In this document: in pieces, positions 11,696-23,739 of the stretch | How the letters are laid out: each line of letters starts with the position of its first letter | Position numbering within the stretch: position 1 is the first letter of the stretch | Source: Rhizomys pruinosus | Taxonomy: Eukaryota > Chordata > Mammalia > Rodentia > Spalacidae | Assembly: GCA_009823505.1 (NCBI GenBank) | Contig: VZQC01012381.1 | Coordinates: 324,989 to 388,988 of the forward strand | DNA length: 64,000 bases | Reading direction: 5' to 3' | Program-made: the position numbers and the translations under genes | Notes under the pieces: generated by a model | The model's database searches: none | Seen by the model: only the letters and a program-made list of their open reading frames with translations | What the model was told of the DNA's origin: nothing

Positions 11696-12108
11696 CTGTT
11701 TCTATAGATTTGAGAAGTTTTATGTAATGAGTTAATATATTTTATGCATCTAGCCTGAAATTCTCCTTCTAGCACCATGATTTGTAAATTTAATCCCATA
11801 ATTATGTCCCACTGACTTCACATGTTGCAATTAAAATGATTTTTGTTGATGTGTGAATGTTCTCTTATATTCCTGATAGTCTGTCTTCCCCTTGATTCAT
11901 TTTGTTGGTGAGGCTTTCTATTGAGTTTTTATCTCATTGACTGAGTTTTTCATTTATAAAATTTCAATAGTTTGATTATTTTCAGTATTTCCATCTCATT
12001 TTTGAATTCCTGTTTCATATTCTCTATTGACTTTGTTACTTAATTCATCTTTTTATTTGTATTTTCTTTGAATTCATTTGAGTTTATATATATTATCTTT
12101 CTCTTATA

Positions 12109-12114
12109 TATATA

Positions 12115-12159
<45 letters not shown>

Positions 12160-12170
12160 ATATATTATCA
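12109..12170. repeat. (TA)n / (TATG)n simple repeat
   Basis: An AT dinucleotide run with a short TATG segment, inside the old L1. Confidence 0.9.
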
Positions 12171-12340
12171 TTCTCTTAAATTCCTTGTCTGAGGAATTCA
12201 CCCCAATTCACTCTTACTGGGAACTGTTTCTGTGGAACTGGTATTTTTCCAAGTTTGTTTCCCTTGATATTTCATGTTTATTATGTACCAAATTAATGCT
12301 TACAAATCTTGGGTTATTTCATTGATTGTATTATTTTTAT

Positions 12341-13050
12341 CAGCTGCATTCTTTCAACTGAAGTATTTGCAACACTGAAACAGGACTTGGTTATAGTAGA
12401 ATTGAGGTAGATGTCTTAAAAGTTAAGCCTTCAGTCCATGTGCTCAGGGAAACTAAGATCATCTCTATACATTCTCTAAGAGTATCATATAAACTATAAG
12501 TTCTGGATGGGCCCACTATGCAAATGTCACACTATTTCCTTAAAAGCTTCAGTAACTATTAGAACATAAATGGACAAGGTTATCATGTGTACTTGGATAT
12601 TATGATTACAAATGGAAAGGAAATAGGCTGGGTAAGTATAGTCATAGGTAGAAGATCAATTGAGAAAATTCACTGTAAGAAAAATATCTGGTATGAGAAT
12701 GTTTAGACTCTGTTACTGTCCCCAGAATTTAAAGATTATTGAAGTTTCGAAAAGTTATACTTAATCAGTAAGAGGGGGAGAGGATGGGAGAGAGATAAAA
12801 AGTGAGGTAGAAATGAGAGGGAAAGACGATAGGTATGTTTAGAGAAAATAATAGGAAAGACAGAATAATGGAATGGATGGAAAAACATAAAAAAATAATC
12901 ATACCCTATAACCAAGCAATATACAAATGAAAAGATGACCATTTCAAGATAAGTATGCCAGAGTAATGATTTCTAAAAAGAGAAAGTTAAAGATTATATT
13001 AACTGTAACAAGAATAAGACAAAGCATAATAAAGGTACCACAGATACTTT
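12341..13050. other. Unique DNA, nothing recognised
   Basis: There is a purine-rich stretch (12760-12900) but no gene or repeat family. Confidence 0.35.
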
Positions 13051-13230
13051 AAAATCTTTTATAGGTTATGCCGGGCATGGTAAGACACGCCTTTAATCCT
13101 AGCACTTGGGAGGCAGAAGCAGGCGGATCTCTGTGAGTTCAAGGTCAGCCTGGTCTACAGAGCGAATTCCAGGACAGTTAGGGATACAGGGAGACCCTGT
13201 CTCAAAAAGACCAAAAAAATCTTTTATAGG
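13051..13230 (+). mobile_element. B1 SINE with 15-bp target duplication
   Basis: B1 (13066-13215) with CCGGGCATGG start and A-tail. The direct repeat AAAATCTTTTATAGG lies at 13051-13065 and 13216-13230 with no mismatch. Confidence 0.92.
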
Positions 13231-14005
13231 TCAGTATTTCTTCCTTGGTAGGATAGATTTTGAATTCATTACGTCTCTGTGATGTCCCATGTGCCAAACT
13301 ATATTGATGGGAGAAGTGCATGCAGTTTGTAAGTCCATTTCAAACCTATGAGAGGAGGTTTGGGATATGTGGTGCCCCACTGGAGTTTATACCATTACCT
13401 TGTGGACTGAGCTTCTAGAAAGAACTGAACTGAATAGTATTGTTCTCCATTCTCCCCTTGGTGTTCTCTCCAGGTGGACAGTGCTGTGTAGTGTGGAAGC
13501 TCTTCTCGTGAGTACCCACCAACCTCAGGAGCAGTCTTGGAAGAAAGATAGGCTGTCACATTGTCACACTTCACATCCTGGGCTCACATCTCACAGAAGT
13601 ATGTAAGAACCTTGAAAATGTTTACCTACAGGCCTTGCTTTGGTTCTTCCCTCAGGATGTTTAGTACTGATGCTGCCATAGAGAAGAGAGGAGGTTGTAG
13701 GATGGTGTCTGAAAGTCCTAATAACTTTAAATAAGCCCCATGTTTTGCTTCAGTGTCTTCAGTTCCTGAACCTCATGACCAGCTAATTGTTCATGAAGCA
13801 CTGCTGCATGTGAGGGTATGTTTTTCCCTGGCAGTCTCCACTGACCTTACTGGGGCCAGTTGAAATGGGTAAAAAGTGGTTCTAAGCTATTTCTGCCTGC
13901 CTCTCACTGGCTTGATGATAATGCTACTGTCTCCTATGGAATAAAGATTACTATGTATTCTCTTGACTATTATCTTTCACTGAGTCAAATCAATGGTTTG
14001 TAATC
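13231..14005. other. Unique DNA, nothing recognised
   Basis: An open stretch of 79 codons at 13367-13606 has no recognisable homology and is not called. Confidence 0.35.
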
Positions 14006-14009
14006 TGCT

Positions 14010-14885
14010 AATTCCATTTTTTTTAATTAGCATGTATCACAATAGGTTTCATTATGACATTTTATATGAACTTTTTGTTCATCATCCTGTTCTAGTCTTC
14101 ACCTGACTCACTATGTGACCCATTTGTACCCTTCCTCTCCTCAGCATTCCTTTTGTATGTTCAAGTCACTTGTCCTCTTTTTCTCCTTGCATGTCTATAT
14201 ACCCTTAATCCTTCTCTCATGGTTCCCTTTCTGATTTCATGATATAAAATCATCCACAAATATACAGTCATATATTTAAATTAATATCCAATATCTGCAT
14301 ATGAAAGAAATATGGCCTATTGGGACTTTTAGTCTGAATTACTTCACTTACCATAAGAATTTTCTTTTTTTTTTAAATTTTATTTATTTCTGTATGTGTA
14401 TGAATGTACTGTCTGCATGCAGGTTTGAGGACCCGTGTCGTGCAATGCCGCGGAGGTCAGAAGAGGGTCTCGGATTCCCCTGGAACTGGAGTTCTCCTGG
14501 AATTGGAGTTTCAGACGGTTCTCAGCCGCCATGTGGGTGCTGGGGATTGAACCCAGGTCCTCTGCAAGAGCGGTCGGCGCTCTTAACCGCTAGGCTGTCT
14601 CTCCAGCCCCAAAGAATTTTCAAATCCATCATCTGAAAATTGCATAATTTCATTTTATTTCATGGCGGAATAAAATTCCTTTCTTTTGTGTTATATGTAT
14701 CATATTTGCATTATCTATTCATTGTTAATGGGCATCTAGATTTGTTCTATTTCTTTGCCATTGTGAATAGTGTAGCACTAAACATGGATGTAAAAGAATT
14801 GCTATCATAGGACTTAGAGTCCTAGGCTGTGTGCCTAGTAATGTTTAATTGGGTCAATTGGTAGTTCTTTAAGAGTGGAGAAAGG
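14010..14885 (-). mobile_element. L1 3' UTR fragment, interrupted by B2
   Basis: The antisense L1 3' UTR pattern (for example 'gcattatctattcattg' and 'ggcatctagatttgttc') runs on both sides of the B2 at 14365-14611. Confidence 0.6.
14355..14621 (-). mobile_element. B2 SINE with 10-bp target duplication
   Basis: A young full-length B2 (14365-14611) with the 17-bp internal duplication. The flank AAGAATTTTC is at 14355-14364 and 14612-14621. Confidence 0.9.
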
Positions 14886-15072
14886 AAATTGAATACTAGG
14901 AAGTATTCATTGTTTTCTGATTCTGATTGTGAATGAGATATGACCAGATGCTTTGAGTTCTTGCCATGTTGATTTCCCCACCATGATGGATTGTACCTTA
15001 TATCTGTGAATGAGAATAAACCCTTTTGCCTTTAATTTGTCAGGTTACAACAGAAAGAAAAAAACTAAGACA
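14885..15072 (+). mobile_element. MaLR-type LTR 3' part
   Basis: The block order ends with 'accatgatggattgtacc', 'aataaacccttttgcc' and a terminal 'aaaactaagaca'. This is the 3' half of a MaLR-family LTR (U3/R with poly(A) signal). Confidence 0.6.
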
Positions 15073-17170
15073 ATATCATTAAGATAAAATTTGGTTCATT
15101 ACTCAAATTGAGAATGCTGTTTATCAGTTACTGACTTCTCTTGGGAAGAAAAATCAGAACATAGTGAACTGACTTGGACCATGGGGAAAGAGAAAGGGAA
15201 GGTAGAAATTCTTTCAGAGGGAGTTACAGAGTTGCTTGAAATGTATCTGAGAAAGAAGTAACAGAAAAAAAATATAGATAAAAAAAAATTTGAAACCTTT
15301 GAAATATAGACATCTCCCTTTTATGAAAGAAATAGTTCCTGCCAATGTCTTTTATGCTTCCTGGGGTAAAGATAGACTATTAAATTTCTTTGGGGATGCT
15401 TATAGGTATCACTGAAAGTAAATGTCCTATACTGTTTGGCTTAAAAATAAAGTTTTCCCAATTGCAGATGCAAATATCTTAATTTTGGAATTCAAAAAGA
15501 ACCCACATTTGACCTTCGTGATTCAGCTCCAGGCCTTCTTGTCCACCTTTGTAAGTACTGACTATAAGAACCTCCTTAAATATTTTTCATATGTCCAGTT
15601 TAAGTTTCCAGGCCGTAGGGGGAAGGAGCTGGTTCTTTCAACAAATTTCAGACTATGATGATCACTTTTCCACAATCCTTTGATTATGATCAAACTGAAG
15701 CTATGTGTGGGGTCAGCTGTGTAGCTTTTGAGCATGACTACCCAGGAGTTATCTTTAGACTATTTTGGATCATTTATGTGTCTTGTAAACACAGTTACCT
15801 TGCTGCAAGTAGGGTACTCAAGAACTAGGTAACTGGCTTTTATGTAACTTCTGGGAGAGCAGAAGTCCTTTGATCTTTTGGAGAGTCCCTGTTAAATTGA
15901 TGAACATCGTAGGCAGGTGTTACAATGTTTCCATTAAGGCTCCATTTTTATATCACATTCTTTAGGGCTGGAAATAATATCTCTTTGAATATCACAGCAA
16001 AATTTTCTCTCATGTAAAATCGTTGGGGTTAGACTAAAATGGGTTGGTCATATTGAAAAGTAAATGCAACTCACTAAGCAAAACAAATTATAGTTTACAT
16101 AGCACTTATCACAAACTAGCAAAAACAAAACTCTTAAGATTCTAATCAGTAAAAAATATGCCCTCATCTGGGACCAAACCTGTATACATGAAACCCTACT
16201 AATTATCAGAGAGAAGAGTTAGAAAACAGTTCAAATAAAGCTTAGTCTCAATCAAAGAGATTGTTTCCTTTCTGATAGTTCCCCATATTTTAAAGGGTTT
16301 GTTATTGTGTTTGTTTTTTGCCCAAGTCACTAATTCATGTATCCACTTTGGTAACTTTTGTATCCTTGAGTCCTCCATTTGACTGTTGATACATTTTAAA
16401 GGTAAGACTCTGAAACATATTTCTGACTTTCTTGCTGTCTCATAATCTGTTTTCCAGTATGGAAAGTTATGAACTTTGGGGATGTACTAGGATACTTTCT
16501 CATGTTTTATTGTATGTATTTTTTGTCTTTTACACATTTATTGAAATGTATGTCTCTTCTAGTATTTAGTTTTCCTCCTTTTAACATTGGTTGGTTGCTT
16601 GCTTTATAATAAGGGGGCAGGGGTCTTTTCCTAGACTTATTTTTAGGGCAAGACCTGACTACAGTAACAAGTATGATGGTTTGACAACAGTCCTAATATT
16701 ATCTGAAAAAGAAGATACTTGCACGCTTATCTTGTCTCCTTTATAAGGTTTGGAGATAGGGATCTTAGTGTACTGGTTATAAAAATCATAATTTATAGCA
16801 ATTTTGCCAGGTTTTTATAGATTTTGGGGAGTGTAATAAGGTTTTCAATATTTAAGTATTGAAGTAAAGTTAGAATGGGGTTTCCTCTTTCCTCTGGTTT
16901 TGCTCAAACATCATTCTACCCAATTCAGAAAACAAATTTCTTCCTTTGAAATAATAACAGGGTGATTTCTTTGCCTAGATAAAGGAACATGGAAACCAGT
17001 TCTTTTCAAAGGAAATATTCTTCACTACTGTCAAAACATTTAATTTCTCACAAAAATTCAGAGTTAACTAAGGACTTTGAAAAGTGCATTCCTATGAGAT
17101 GAAAGCATTATAAAGATCATAACCATCAGGTTGAAGGTCTTGCTTATTGAAAATGACATCAAATGAAGGA
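15073..17170. other. Unique AT-rich DNA, nothing recognised
   Basis: About 2.1 kb without a gene or clear repeat. A 78-codon open stretch at 15422-15658 shows no recognisable domain. Confidence 0.4.
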
Positions 17171-17174
17171 TTCT

Positions 17175-17572
17175 ACTATAGTTTCTGTCAACTACAAAGA
17201 AACCTAAACATACCTGAAAAGAGGTAATCACAACTAAGGGATTTTCTCCATTAGATTGACCTATGGACATGCTTGCAGGGGGGAGGGGGGTTTCCTTAAT
17301 TTTTAACTGATGGAGAAAGGCCCAGTCCACTGTGGGCAGTATGATCTCTGGTCAGGGGATCTGAATTCTTTAACAAAGGCAAGTGAGCAAGCCAGGGAGA
17401 GCAAGCTAGGAGAAACAATCCAGTAAGGAATCTTCCTCCATGGTCTGTGCTTCAGTTCCTGCCTTGTCTTCACTTAATGACAGACTGCTAGGTGTAAGCC
17501 AAATAAACATTCTTCCCTGTGCTGCTTTTAGTTAGTGTTTTATCACAGCAATGGAGAAGTCACAAATTAGAA
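17175..17572 (+). mobile_element. MaLR-type solo LTR (diverged)
   Basis: Shares the 'ttttctccattagattgacc', 'gagagcaagctaggag' and 'aataaacattcttccctg' blocks with the LTR at 26198-26560. It ends in the family signature 'tatcacagcaatgg'. I see no internal sequence beside it. Confidence 0.6.
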
Positions 17573-17729
17573 AAGACTCCTTCCAATCTCATAGGAAGGA
17601 ACTCTTTAAGATATTGTTAGCTAAACTAAAACTAAAGGGCTGAATTTATATTTATTTTCTTATTTTATAAAGGTACCTATTGTAGAGTGGACCTCTCACT
17701 CAGTGGAAACTCTTTAAGAATAATGTATT

Positions 17730-18354
17730 TATTGATTTTTGAGACTCTAATAAAATGTACATTGATCATATTTGGACCGCCCTCCCCTATCACCTCTCAT
17801 ATCCATCCTACTAGCCCTACCCACTTCACTTCATTTCTTCTATTAAATTTTTAAAGACCTGTTGTGTTCCACAAAGTTCCTGGGTGTTGGGGCCATACCC
17901 TGGAGCCTGGCCAGCCTACAAAGAAAACAGAATCTTGGAGCAACTGACTATTCCCAATAGTTCCTTAGCTATGGCTTGGGCTTTTTGTTCAAGTCTGCTA
18001 TCCATGCTAGGATTTTTCTGGCTTGATTTATATGAGTTTTATGCATGTTGTGACAAGCACTATGGGTTTTTATGTGGCACTGACAATTTGTGTCTGGAAA
18101 ACATAATGGTTTTTTTTTATTCATCCAGTACCTCTGGCTCTTGCCCCCTATTTGGAAATGATACCTGTGCTTTGAGAGGAGGGTATAGTAATGGTATCCC
18201 ATTTGGGGCTGTGTACTCCACAGTCTCTTATTCTCAGCACATTATCTAGTTGTGGGGCACTGTGTTAATTGCTATCTACTACAAGCTATGGACAGCTGCC
18301 TTCTTTCCAAGCTTGGTTGCACCTCCTTGCCTCACAAAACTTGATTGTTGACCC

Positions 18355-18357
<3 letters not shown>
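17730..18357 (-). mobile_element. L1 3' UTR fragment
   Basis: Antisense L1 3' end: 'aatgtacattgatcatat' is followed by the C-rich 'ccctcccctatcacctc' tract, which is the polypurine tract on the L1 strand. Confidence 0.55.

Positions 18358-18387
<30 letters not shown>
18358..18387. repeat. Poly(A) tract
   Basis: About 30 consecutive A residues at the border between the L1 fragment and the LTR/ERV-like block. Confidence 0.9.
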
Positions 18388-18389
<2 letters not shown>

Positions 18390-20550
18390 TGGGCAGAGAG
18401 AGTCAGTCACGCCTCCCAGCCAGCCAGTTGGCCCGAATTTCCAATGGAAGAGGAACTAAGATTAGAAGTAGAGGAAGCCATAAAGAAGCTCTCTTTTGGA
18501 AAGTCAGCATCCATTCCTGGATGGAGACTTTTTTGTGTGGCCTTGGTAGGGAGAACACTCATAGTTTTGTAAGTAACCCCCTCACCTATTGCTCTATTAG
18601 TAAGCCCAATTAAACGTTGCTGCAGTTTGGTGGAATCATAACTTACTTTGTCTTAAAGACTGAGGGAGGAGGGGACTGGACTCTGCTTGCCCCACCCAGA
18701 AGGAATTTTAGCAAGAAGTGGTGTAGTTTAGCAGGATACAACAAAACCCAGGATGCTTTGGGAAGAGCAAAGATGTTGTCTATAATATGGAAAAGGACAC
18801 CAATAACTGTAGCAAAGCTGTATGAGGGGAAAGTGAGGGCAGAGGAAATTTTGGCATGGTGGCCTATCCCATAAGCCTGGAGAGGGTAGCGGCAGTGGCA
18901 TGGATAGGGCAGAGAATAACAAGATGTGTAACAAAGGTGAACCCACCTAGGTGGATGATGCCTGTGGGGGAAATCCCAGGATGGCAATCTTCCTGTAGAT
19001 GGTATGGATTGGCACACTTGCTTGATCAACGGGGTCCACCATGTGAGTATGAAGATGCTTTGTCGATGACAGAAGGTCGAGAGCAAACTTTGCCAGCCCT
19101 GGGAGTGGCTTGCTAAGGGCAGAAGTTTCATCCTGGCTGCTGCTTTCTGTAATAAGAGATCTGTCTCAGGTGGAGGTAGTAGCAAAGAGGGAGGCTGAAG
19201 GTGTAAAGGGGAATTAGAGCAAGAAAGGAATAAGAAGCTGACCTCATCAGTACTGGCGTCTGACCTTGCCAGCAAATTGCATAAAAGAGAGAAAGCAATA
19301 GAAGTATTAGCCTGCCATTTTTCTATGGCTAAGGGAACAGAAGGAGAAGAGAACCCAGATCAGATTGACAATACAAGGCTCAGCCTGGGACCTCAAAACC
19401 TGAAACCCATGGGAGTAGGCAGAAAGTAATAAGGAAGTGACCTAGAAATAGCTAAAGATGCCCTTCAGGTTCGACCTTTAATACAAAGAAAGAAAGAAAT
19501 CCTTGTTTCAGCATGCTGAGGAGGCCTTAACAACAGTCCTATGTGGGAGACTATGGCAATCAGAAAACACTCAGCACTGGAGTTGTTGAATCCAGGGACG
19601 ACTTTCAAATAAACAGTGAAGATAACCCCTCATCAATTGGCTTGTGAGGATTTGGGACCTGGGAGCAGATGACATTAATTTAAGTTCTGAAAAGCGTTAA
19701 AGCTCAGCAATATAACTACCAATCCCTCCTTGAGACACAGTCTTCATAACCTGAGGCAGCACAGAAGGAATCAGTCCCTAATGGACTGGCTTGTAGGAGC
19801 CATTAGAGGTACTTGGTCATCACCTGTAGAGGTTTCTGTGGCTATCAGGGGCTGGAGGACAATGGAAGAGGGACAAGCATTAACTGAGAGAACTAGGTAG
19901 AAGGAAATCAATGTGTAGTGCCCAGTTAACTGGATCAGATAGGACTGTGATTTAAAGAAAATTTGAGAAAGATTTAAGGAAGAGATTTAAGGAAGAACTT
20001 GATTGAGCAAGGGCCTCTATATTTGTATGGCGCTGAGTCCCTTAGTGGAGCAGAATCTTTATAAAGTAGGAGAACATGTAAAATATGTCTGTAAAAGAAT
20101 AGAACAACTTAAAAGAGATATAAAAAGACAAAACAGAGTAAGAGGTCTGTGTGTGTTATTTGAAGGCAAATGTGACAAGATTTGTGTCGAGCCCAAGTTC
20201 CTGAAGAAAAATTGACAAAAAGCCAAATTCTGTGCTAAAAATCTTCTGGAATGCTTTGAAACCTGAGGAACAACTCACAAAGGGCGTGCAGAAGACAAAA
20301 AACTGTCCTGGAGTAATTAATAACCCCTCCCAATTAAACAGGGTACATTTCTCCCCTGTGAAATGTTATTCAAATGGTGGAGACAGTTTGCCTAGCCAGG
20401 CCCTCCCCCAACAACTAGCTGTGGTCAATGGAAAGACAACAGGTGTCCTACAGCCAGGAGTCAAACCTAGGGCCTGCCTGACCCAGGGAACCAACAGAAC
20501 AGGTAAGAGGGTCCCTATTCCGCCTTGACCCTGTGCAGGGCCAGGCAGCT
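18390..20550 (+). mobile_element. Unresolved LTR/ERV-like block
   Basis: The block begins with an LTR-like end (18490-18713) homologous to 23150-23373, followed by a primer-site-like TGGTGTAGT at 18719. The next 1.8 kb is purine-rich with short plus-strand open stretches, the style of decayed retroviral leader and gag sequence. I recognise no zinc knuckle, protease or polymerase motif, so the class is unknown. An open stretch of 210 codons on the opposite strand (18643-19275) looks fortuitous. Confidence 0.4.
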
Positions 20551-20554
20551 TGAG

Positions 20555-20735
20555 CCAGCTCCAATGAGTTTATCAAGAATAAAGAAAGACTCAGAAAAAG
20601 ATGCAAGACATGTATGGCAGAGTACAAGAACTCAGGTGGGGTGGGGGGCATGGAAATGGAAGTGACTCTAAATTTGATTGAGAAATGATGTATGATGTAT
20701 GGAAAAAGTTTAATAACAATAAAAAATAGATTAAA
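20555..20735 (+). mobile_element. L1-type 3' end fragment
   Basis: The order 'gcaagacatgtatggcaga', 'aggtggggtggggggcatgg' and a terminal AATAAAAAAT matches the 3' ends at about 55.6 kb and inside the chimera at 7.3 kb. Confidence 0.55.
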
Positions 20736-21684
20736 AAAGACACTGGGTTTAGTCCTCAGAACAAAACCAGCAAGAAGATGAATAAAACCCATGTAATATA
20801 TGTACACCAGTGGATTTCCAATGCCAATCATGGTACCTGATACATAGGAAATTCCTAATAAATAATGAATAATTGAAAAAAAGAAATGCAGGGAGGCTCT
20901 TTGTTAAGACCCAGGATACCAAATGGTTTCAAGAAAATGACTAGAGATAGTGAAGAGCTAACTTAATTAATGCCTCTTATCTATGCTATTGTACGAAGCA
21001 TGTATCTATTCATGAAACAATTGATACAAATGGATAAAATCTTTCTATGCTGTGTTGTACCTTGTTTATGATTGATTTAGCATATGGTGTTAATTTCTGT
21101 GTGCTTTACAGATGTGAAACCCATTTAAGAAATAGCAAATACACCTGAAGAGACAGGGATGGAAAATAAATTCATAGAGGGTACAAAGGCCAGATATAGC
21201 TGTGAAATTATTGAGAGCTTTATGGTCAGGTAAGGCCTTGTACAAGTGATAGCCACCAGGATAGTTGAGAAAATTCCACCTCAGCCTAGGCCTATAGATA
21301 CCAAAGAGTAAACAGATATCTTATGAAAAAAAATAGAGATTCCCCAAAATTGTACATTGTTAAATGAAAATTCCAAAACCAGGAGGAGGTAGCCTCCGTA
21401 TGAACTGCTGGCCAGGGAGGCCTTGGAGGCCCCCCAAATGATAAAGGCTATTGGCACTAATGTTGGTTGCACACCAGGAGTAGTCAGTAACGACCTATTG
21501 CTGAGGACACGCATGATGTCAGTGCAGGAAGGAGAGATCAAGCTGTAAATTCCCCACCACTAGATTGATGGCCTTCATAGTAAATCATTTGGGGAGAATG
21601 ATCCCAAAGGTTCTGCTTAATGACAAACCCGAATCTGCATTATTGACATACCAAACAAGTTGTGCCAGCTGGTGCAATGGTAAA
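20736..21684. other. Unique DNA, nothing recognised
   Basis: No gene or repeat family assigned. Confidence 0.35.
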
Positions 21685-21860
21685 ATGACTGGTATTTTTT
21701 TTTTGTCTTTTTGAGACAGGGTCTCCCTATAGCCCTAGCTGTCCTGGAACTCTCTCTATAGACCAGGCTGGCCTTGAACTCACAAAGATCCGCCTGCGTC
21801 TGCCTCCCGAGTGCTAGGATTAAAGGCATGTGCCACCACGCCCGGCTTATGACTGGTATT
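21685..21860 (-). mobile_element. B1 SINE with 12-bp target duplication
   Basis: B1 (21697-21848) reading from CCGGGCG on the minus strand to a poly(A) tail (T tract on plus). ATGACTGGTATT flanks it at 21685-21696 and 21849-21860. Confidence 0.92.
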
Positions 21861-22180
21861 CTTACAACTGAAAAATTTCTGATTGGATTTAAGGCCCACC
21901 CCCTGGGGAGGAACACTCATCTGATACTACAAGTTACAAGTCAGGCCAACCCCTGGTGAGAGGTGAAACTATAGGTCACAGTGGAGAAGCCACTGCAATT
22001 GTTTTGTTAGATGTATGTGATGCACCTGCTAAGGTATCTTTCAAGCATTTGTGTTTAGGCTTGTAGGTTAGGTTATTATAACAACCCATGTTCGTTTAGA
22101 TGTTTCTGCTTCTCTTTATTTGTGTTTTTCTAGTAGTAGGTATACCAGAGATAGATCAACAGCCATGTCTTAGAAAAAGA
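21861..22180. other. Unique DNA, nothing recognised
   Basis: No feature seen. Confidence 0.35.
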
Positions 22181-22262
22181 TAATGAAAAAGGCCAAGAGT
22201 TCAGTATCTCACCACAGGAGAAGGAAGATCATACTACATGTATGTCACCCCCTCCAGGGTTC

Positions 22263-22420
22263 TGGATATAGGAGACACAGAGGCACCCTGGTTACCAGTG
22301 GTACCTCAACTTCCAGCATAGACCAAGTGAGAGTCTGTGCTCCTCAGTGGGGACCCGGATGGGGACACAGAGACTGCACCCTGGTTACTAGTACCTCAGC
22401 TTCCAGGGCAGGCCAGCCAA
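22263..22420 (+). repeat. Two tandem ~93-bp units (L1 5' UTR)
   Basis: The blocks 'caccctggttaccagtgg' and 'caccctggttactagtac', each followed by 'acctca(a/g)cttccag', recur at a spacing of about 93 bp. They lie just upstream of ORF1, so they are likely promoter monomers of a different type from those at 2.7-3.5 kb. Confidence 0.5.
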
Positions 22421-22497
22421 CCTAGAGGAACAGGCTTTCAATGCAGCAAAGAAACACTTGAATTTCACATTAGATTACATACCACAAATCAAATCCA

Positions 22498-23000
22498 CAT
22501 GCCAAGAGCACAGTGAAAAATCAACAACATGGGAAAAGCAAATAATAAATCCCCACCAAACCCTATCAGTCCTATAGAAGACACCAACAATGATATATCC
22601 CTGGGGTAATCCAGGACACAGATCTTAAAAGAATGATCATGGACACACTCAATGAAATCAAGGAATATAAAAAACAAATCAAAGAAATAAAGATGAGAAT
22701 GACCAACTCCAGAAGGAAATGAAAACAGAAGAGATACCACCCTGAAAGGAAAAAGGAAACTGACCACACAGACAAGTGAATCAAAGATCCAGAAGGAAAG
22801 AATGACAAGCTCCAGAAGGAAGTGGAAATACTAATGAAATCTCAGGCTGAAATAAAAAAGAAAATCAAACACTCATTCTGTCAACAGGAAAGGACAGGAG
22901 AAAGCCTTAGTAACAGAATGGATGAAACAGAAAATAAAATATCAAGACGAGAAGATAACATGAAAGAACTGGAGAGCTTAAGCAAAGACTATGAAAAATT

Positions 23001-23040
<40 letters not shown>

Positions 23041-23145
23041 GAGTGGAATATCAGGAAATGTGGGACACCATGAAGAGACCAAACCTCCAAATCATAGGTA
23101 TAGAGGAAGGAGGAGAATCCCAGGATAATGGTATGGACCAGATTT
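22498..23145 (+). pseudogene. L1 ORF1 N-terminal and coiled-coil remnant
   Basis: The longest open piece (22822-23073, 83 codons) has the heptad-rich character of the ORF1p coiled coil, with KIKHSFCQQERTGESLSNRM and ETENKISRREDNMKELE. It then runs through an in-frame His-Thr stretch encoded by (CA)n, followed by EWNIRKCG. The preceding N-terminal part contains stops. No RNA-recognition domain follows. The remnant is not functional. Confidence 0.7.
23003..23039. repeat. (AC)n microsatellite inside L1 ORF1
   Basis: About 18 AC units at the same place in ORF1 as the tract at 2119-2161 in the other copy. Confidence 0.95.
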
Positions 23146-23149
23146 CATA

Positions 23150-23400
23150 ATTTTTTATGGCTGCTGGAAAGTAAGGATCTATGCCTGGATGAAGACTTTC
23201 CTGTGCAGCCTTTGAGGGGGGCGCCCACATTTCTGTAACTCCCTCACCCACTGCTTTGTTAGGAAGCCCAATAAACTTTGCTGCAGTTAGGCGGAATCAT
23301 ACTTCATTTTGACATAGGACCAAAGGAGGAGAGGACTGGAGGCTATATGCACCTCACAGAAGGAATTTTAACAATTGGTATAGTCAAGTAGGATAAGACA
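23150..23400 (+). mobile_element. ERV-like LTR 3' end plus primer-site region
   Basis: This stretch includes an AATAAA (in 'cccaataaactttgc') and then an LTR end at 'aattttaaca' (23364-23373). TGGTATAGTC starts at 23376, where a primer-binding site would be. It is homologous over about 230 bp to 18490-18730. The downstream internal region is not present. Confidence 0.5.
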
Positions 23401-23739
23401 AAATTATGTAGCATGCATAAAATTTTCTAGCACTGTGAAAACCAACCAATAGGGATGAAGCTTCAAGGTCAGTAGCAGCTTGATTTCTCCACTTGTTCTA
23501 TTACTCACATATGTAGCGTGTTCAGTGATAAGGTGTTGCTGCCAAGTTCTGGAGGATGACCAAGAACAGTGGCAATGTTCATTATTGTTTGCAGATCTAT
23601 GGGGACCCCTAGTCAACAACCATAAAAGAGAAATTCTATTTCCGGCACTGGGCTTTTTTTTACTTGCTAACCTGCTATGTCTGGCAGAGTTCTTGTCCCC
23701 TCTTATATGGTAACTCCATGTAAAGTCTTCTAATATATA
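23401..23739. other. Unassigned sequence
   Basis: No gene is recognised; the 77-codon open stretch at 23480-23713 has no domain. This may be residual ERV sequence. Confidence 0.3.

Larger units (their letters stand above)
10100..12340 (-). mobile_element. Old L1 LINE (ORF1 and start of ORF2)
   Basis: A diverged antisense L1. The stretch 10100-11000 corresponds to the ORF2 endonuclease region, 11000-11260 to the ORF1/ORF2 boundary and ORF1 C-terminus, and 11490-12340 to the rest of ORF1. An old SINE relic at 11272-11482 splits ORF1. Divergence is clearly higher than in the copy at 0.6-3.5 kb. Confidence 0.65.
22181..23145 (+). mobile_element. L1 LINE 5' fragment (5' UTR end and ORF1)
   Basis: A short tandem 5' UTR repeat (about 22263-22420) is followed by an ORF1-like region that fades out near 23145. 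It lacks ORF2. ORF1 coiled-coil motifs are nearly identical to the fragment at 27151-27271. Confidence 0.65.

Noticed and set aside
18643..19275. Minus-strand open frame of 210 codons
   Set aside because: Antisense to the ERV-like block, with no signal, domain or family. Its length is plausible by chance in purine-biased DNA.
23003..23039. Direct repeats as a CRISPR-like array
   Set aside because: All dense short repeats here are microsatellites or SINE tails. There are no regular spacers, and the DNA is mammalian.
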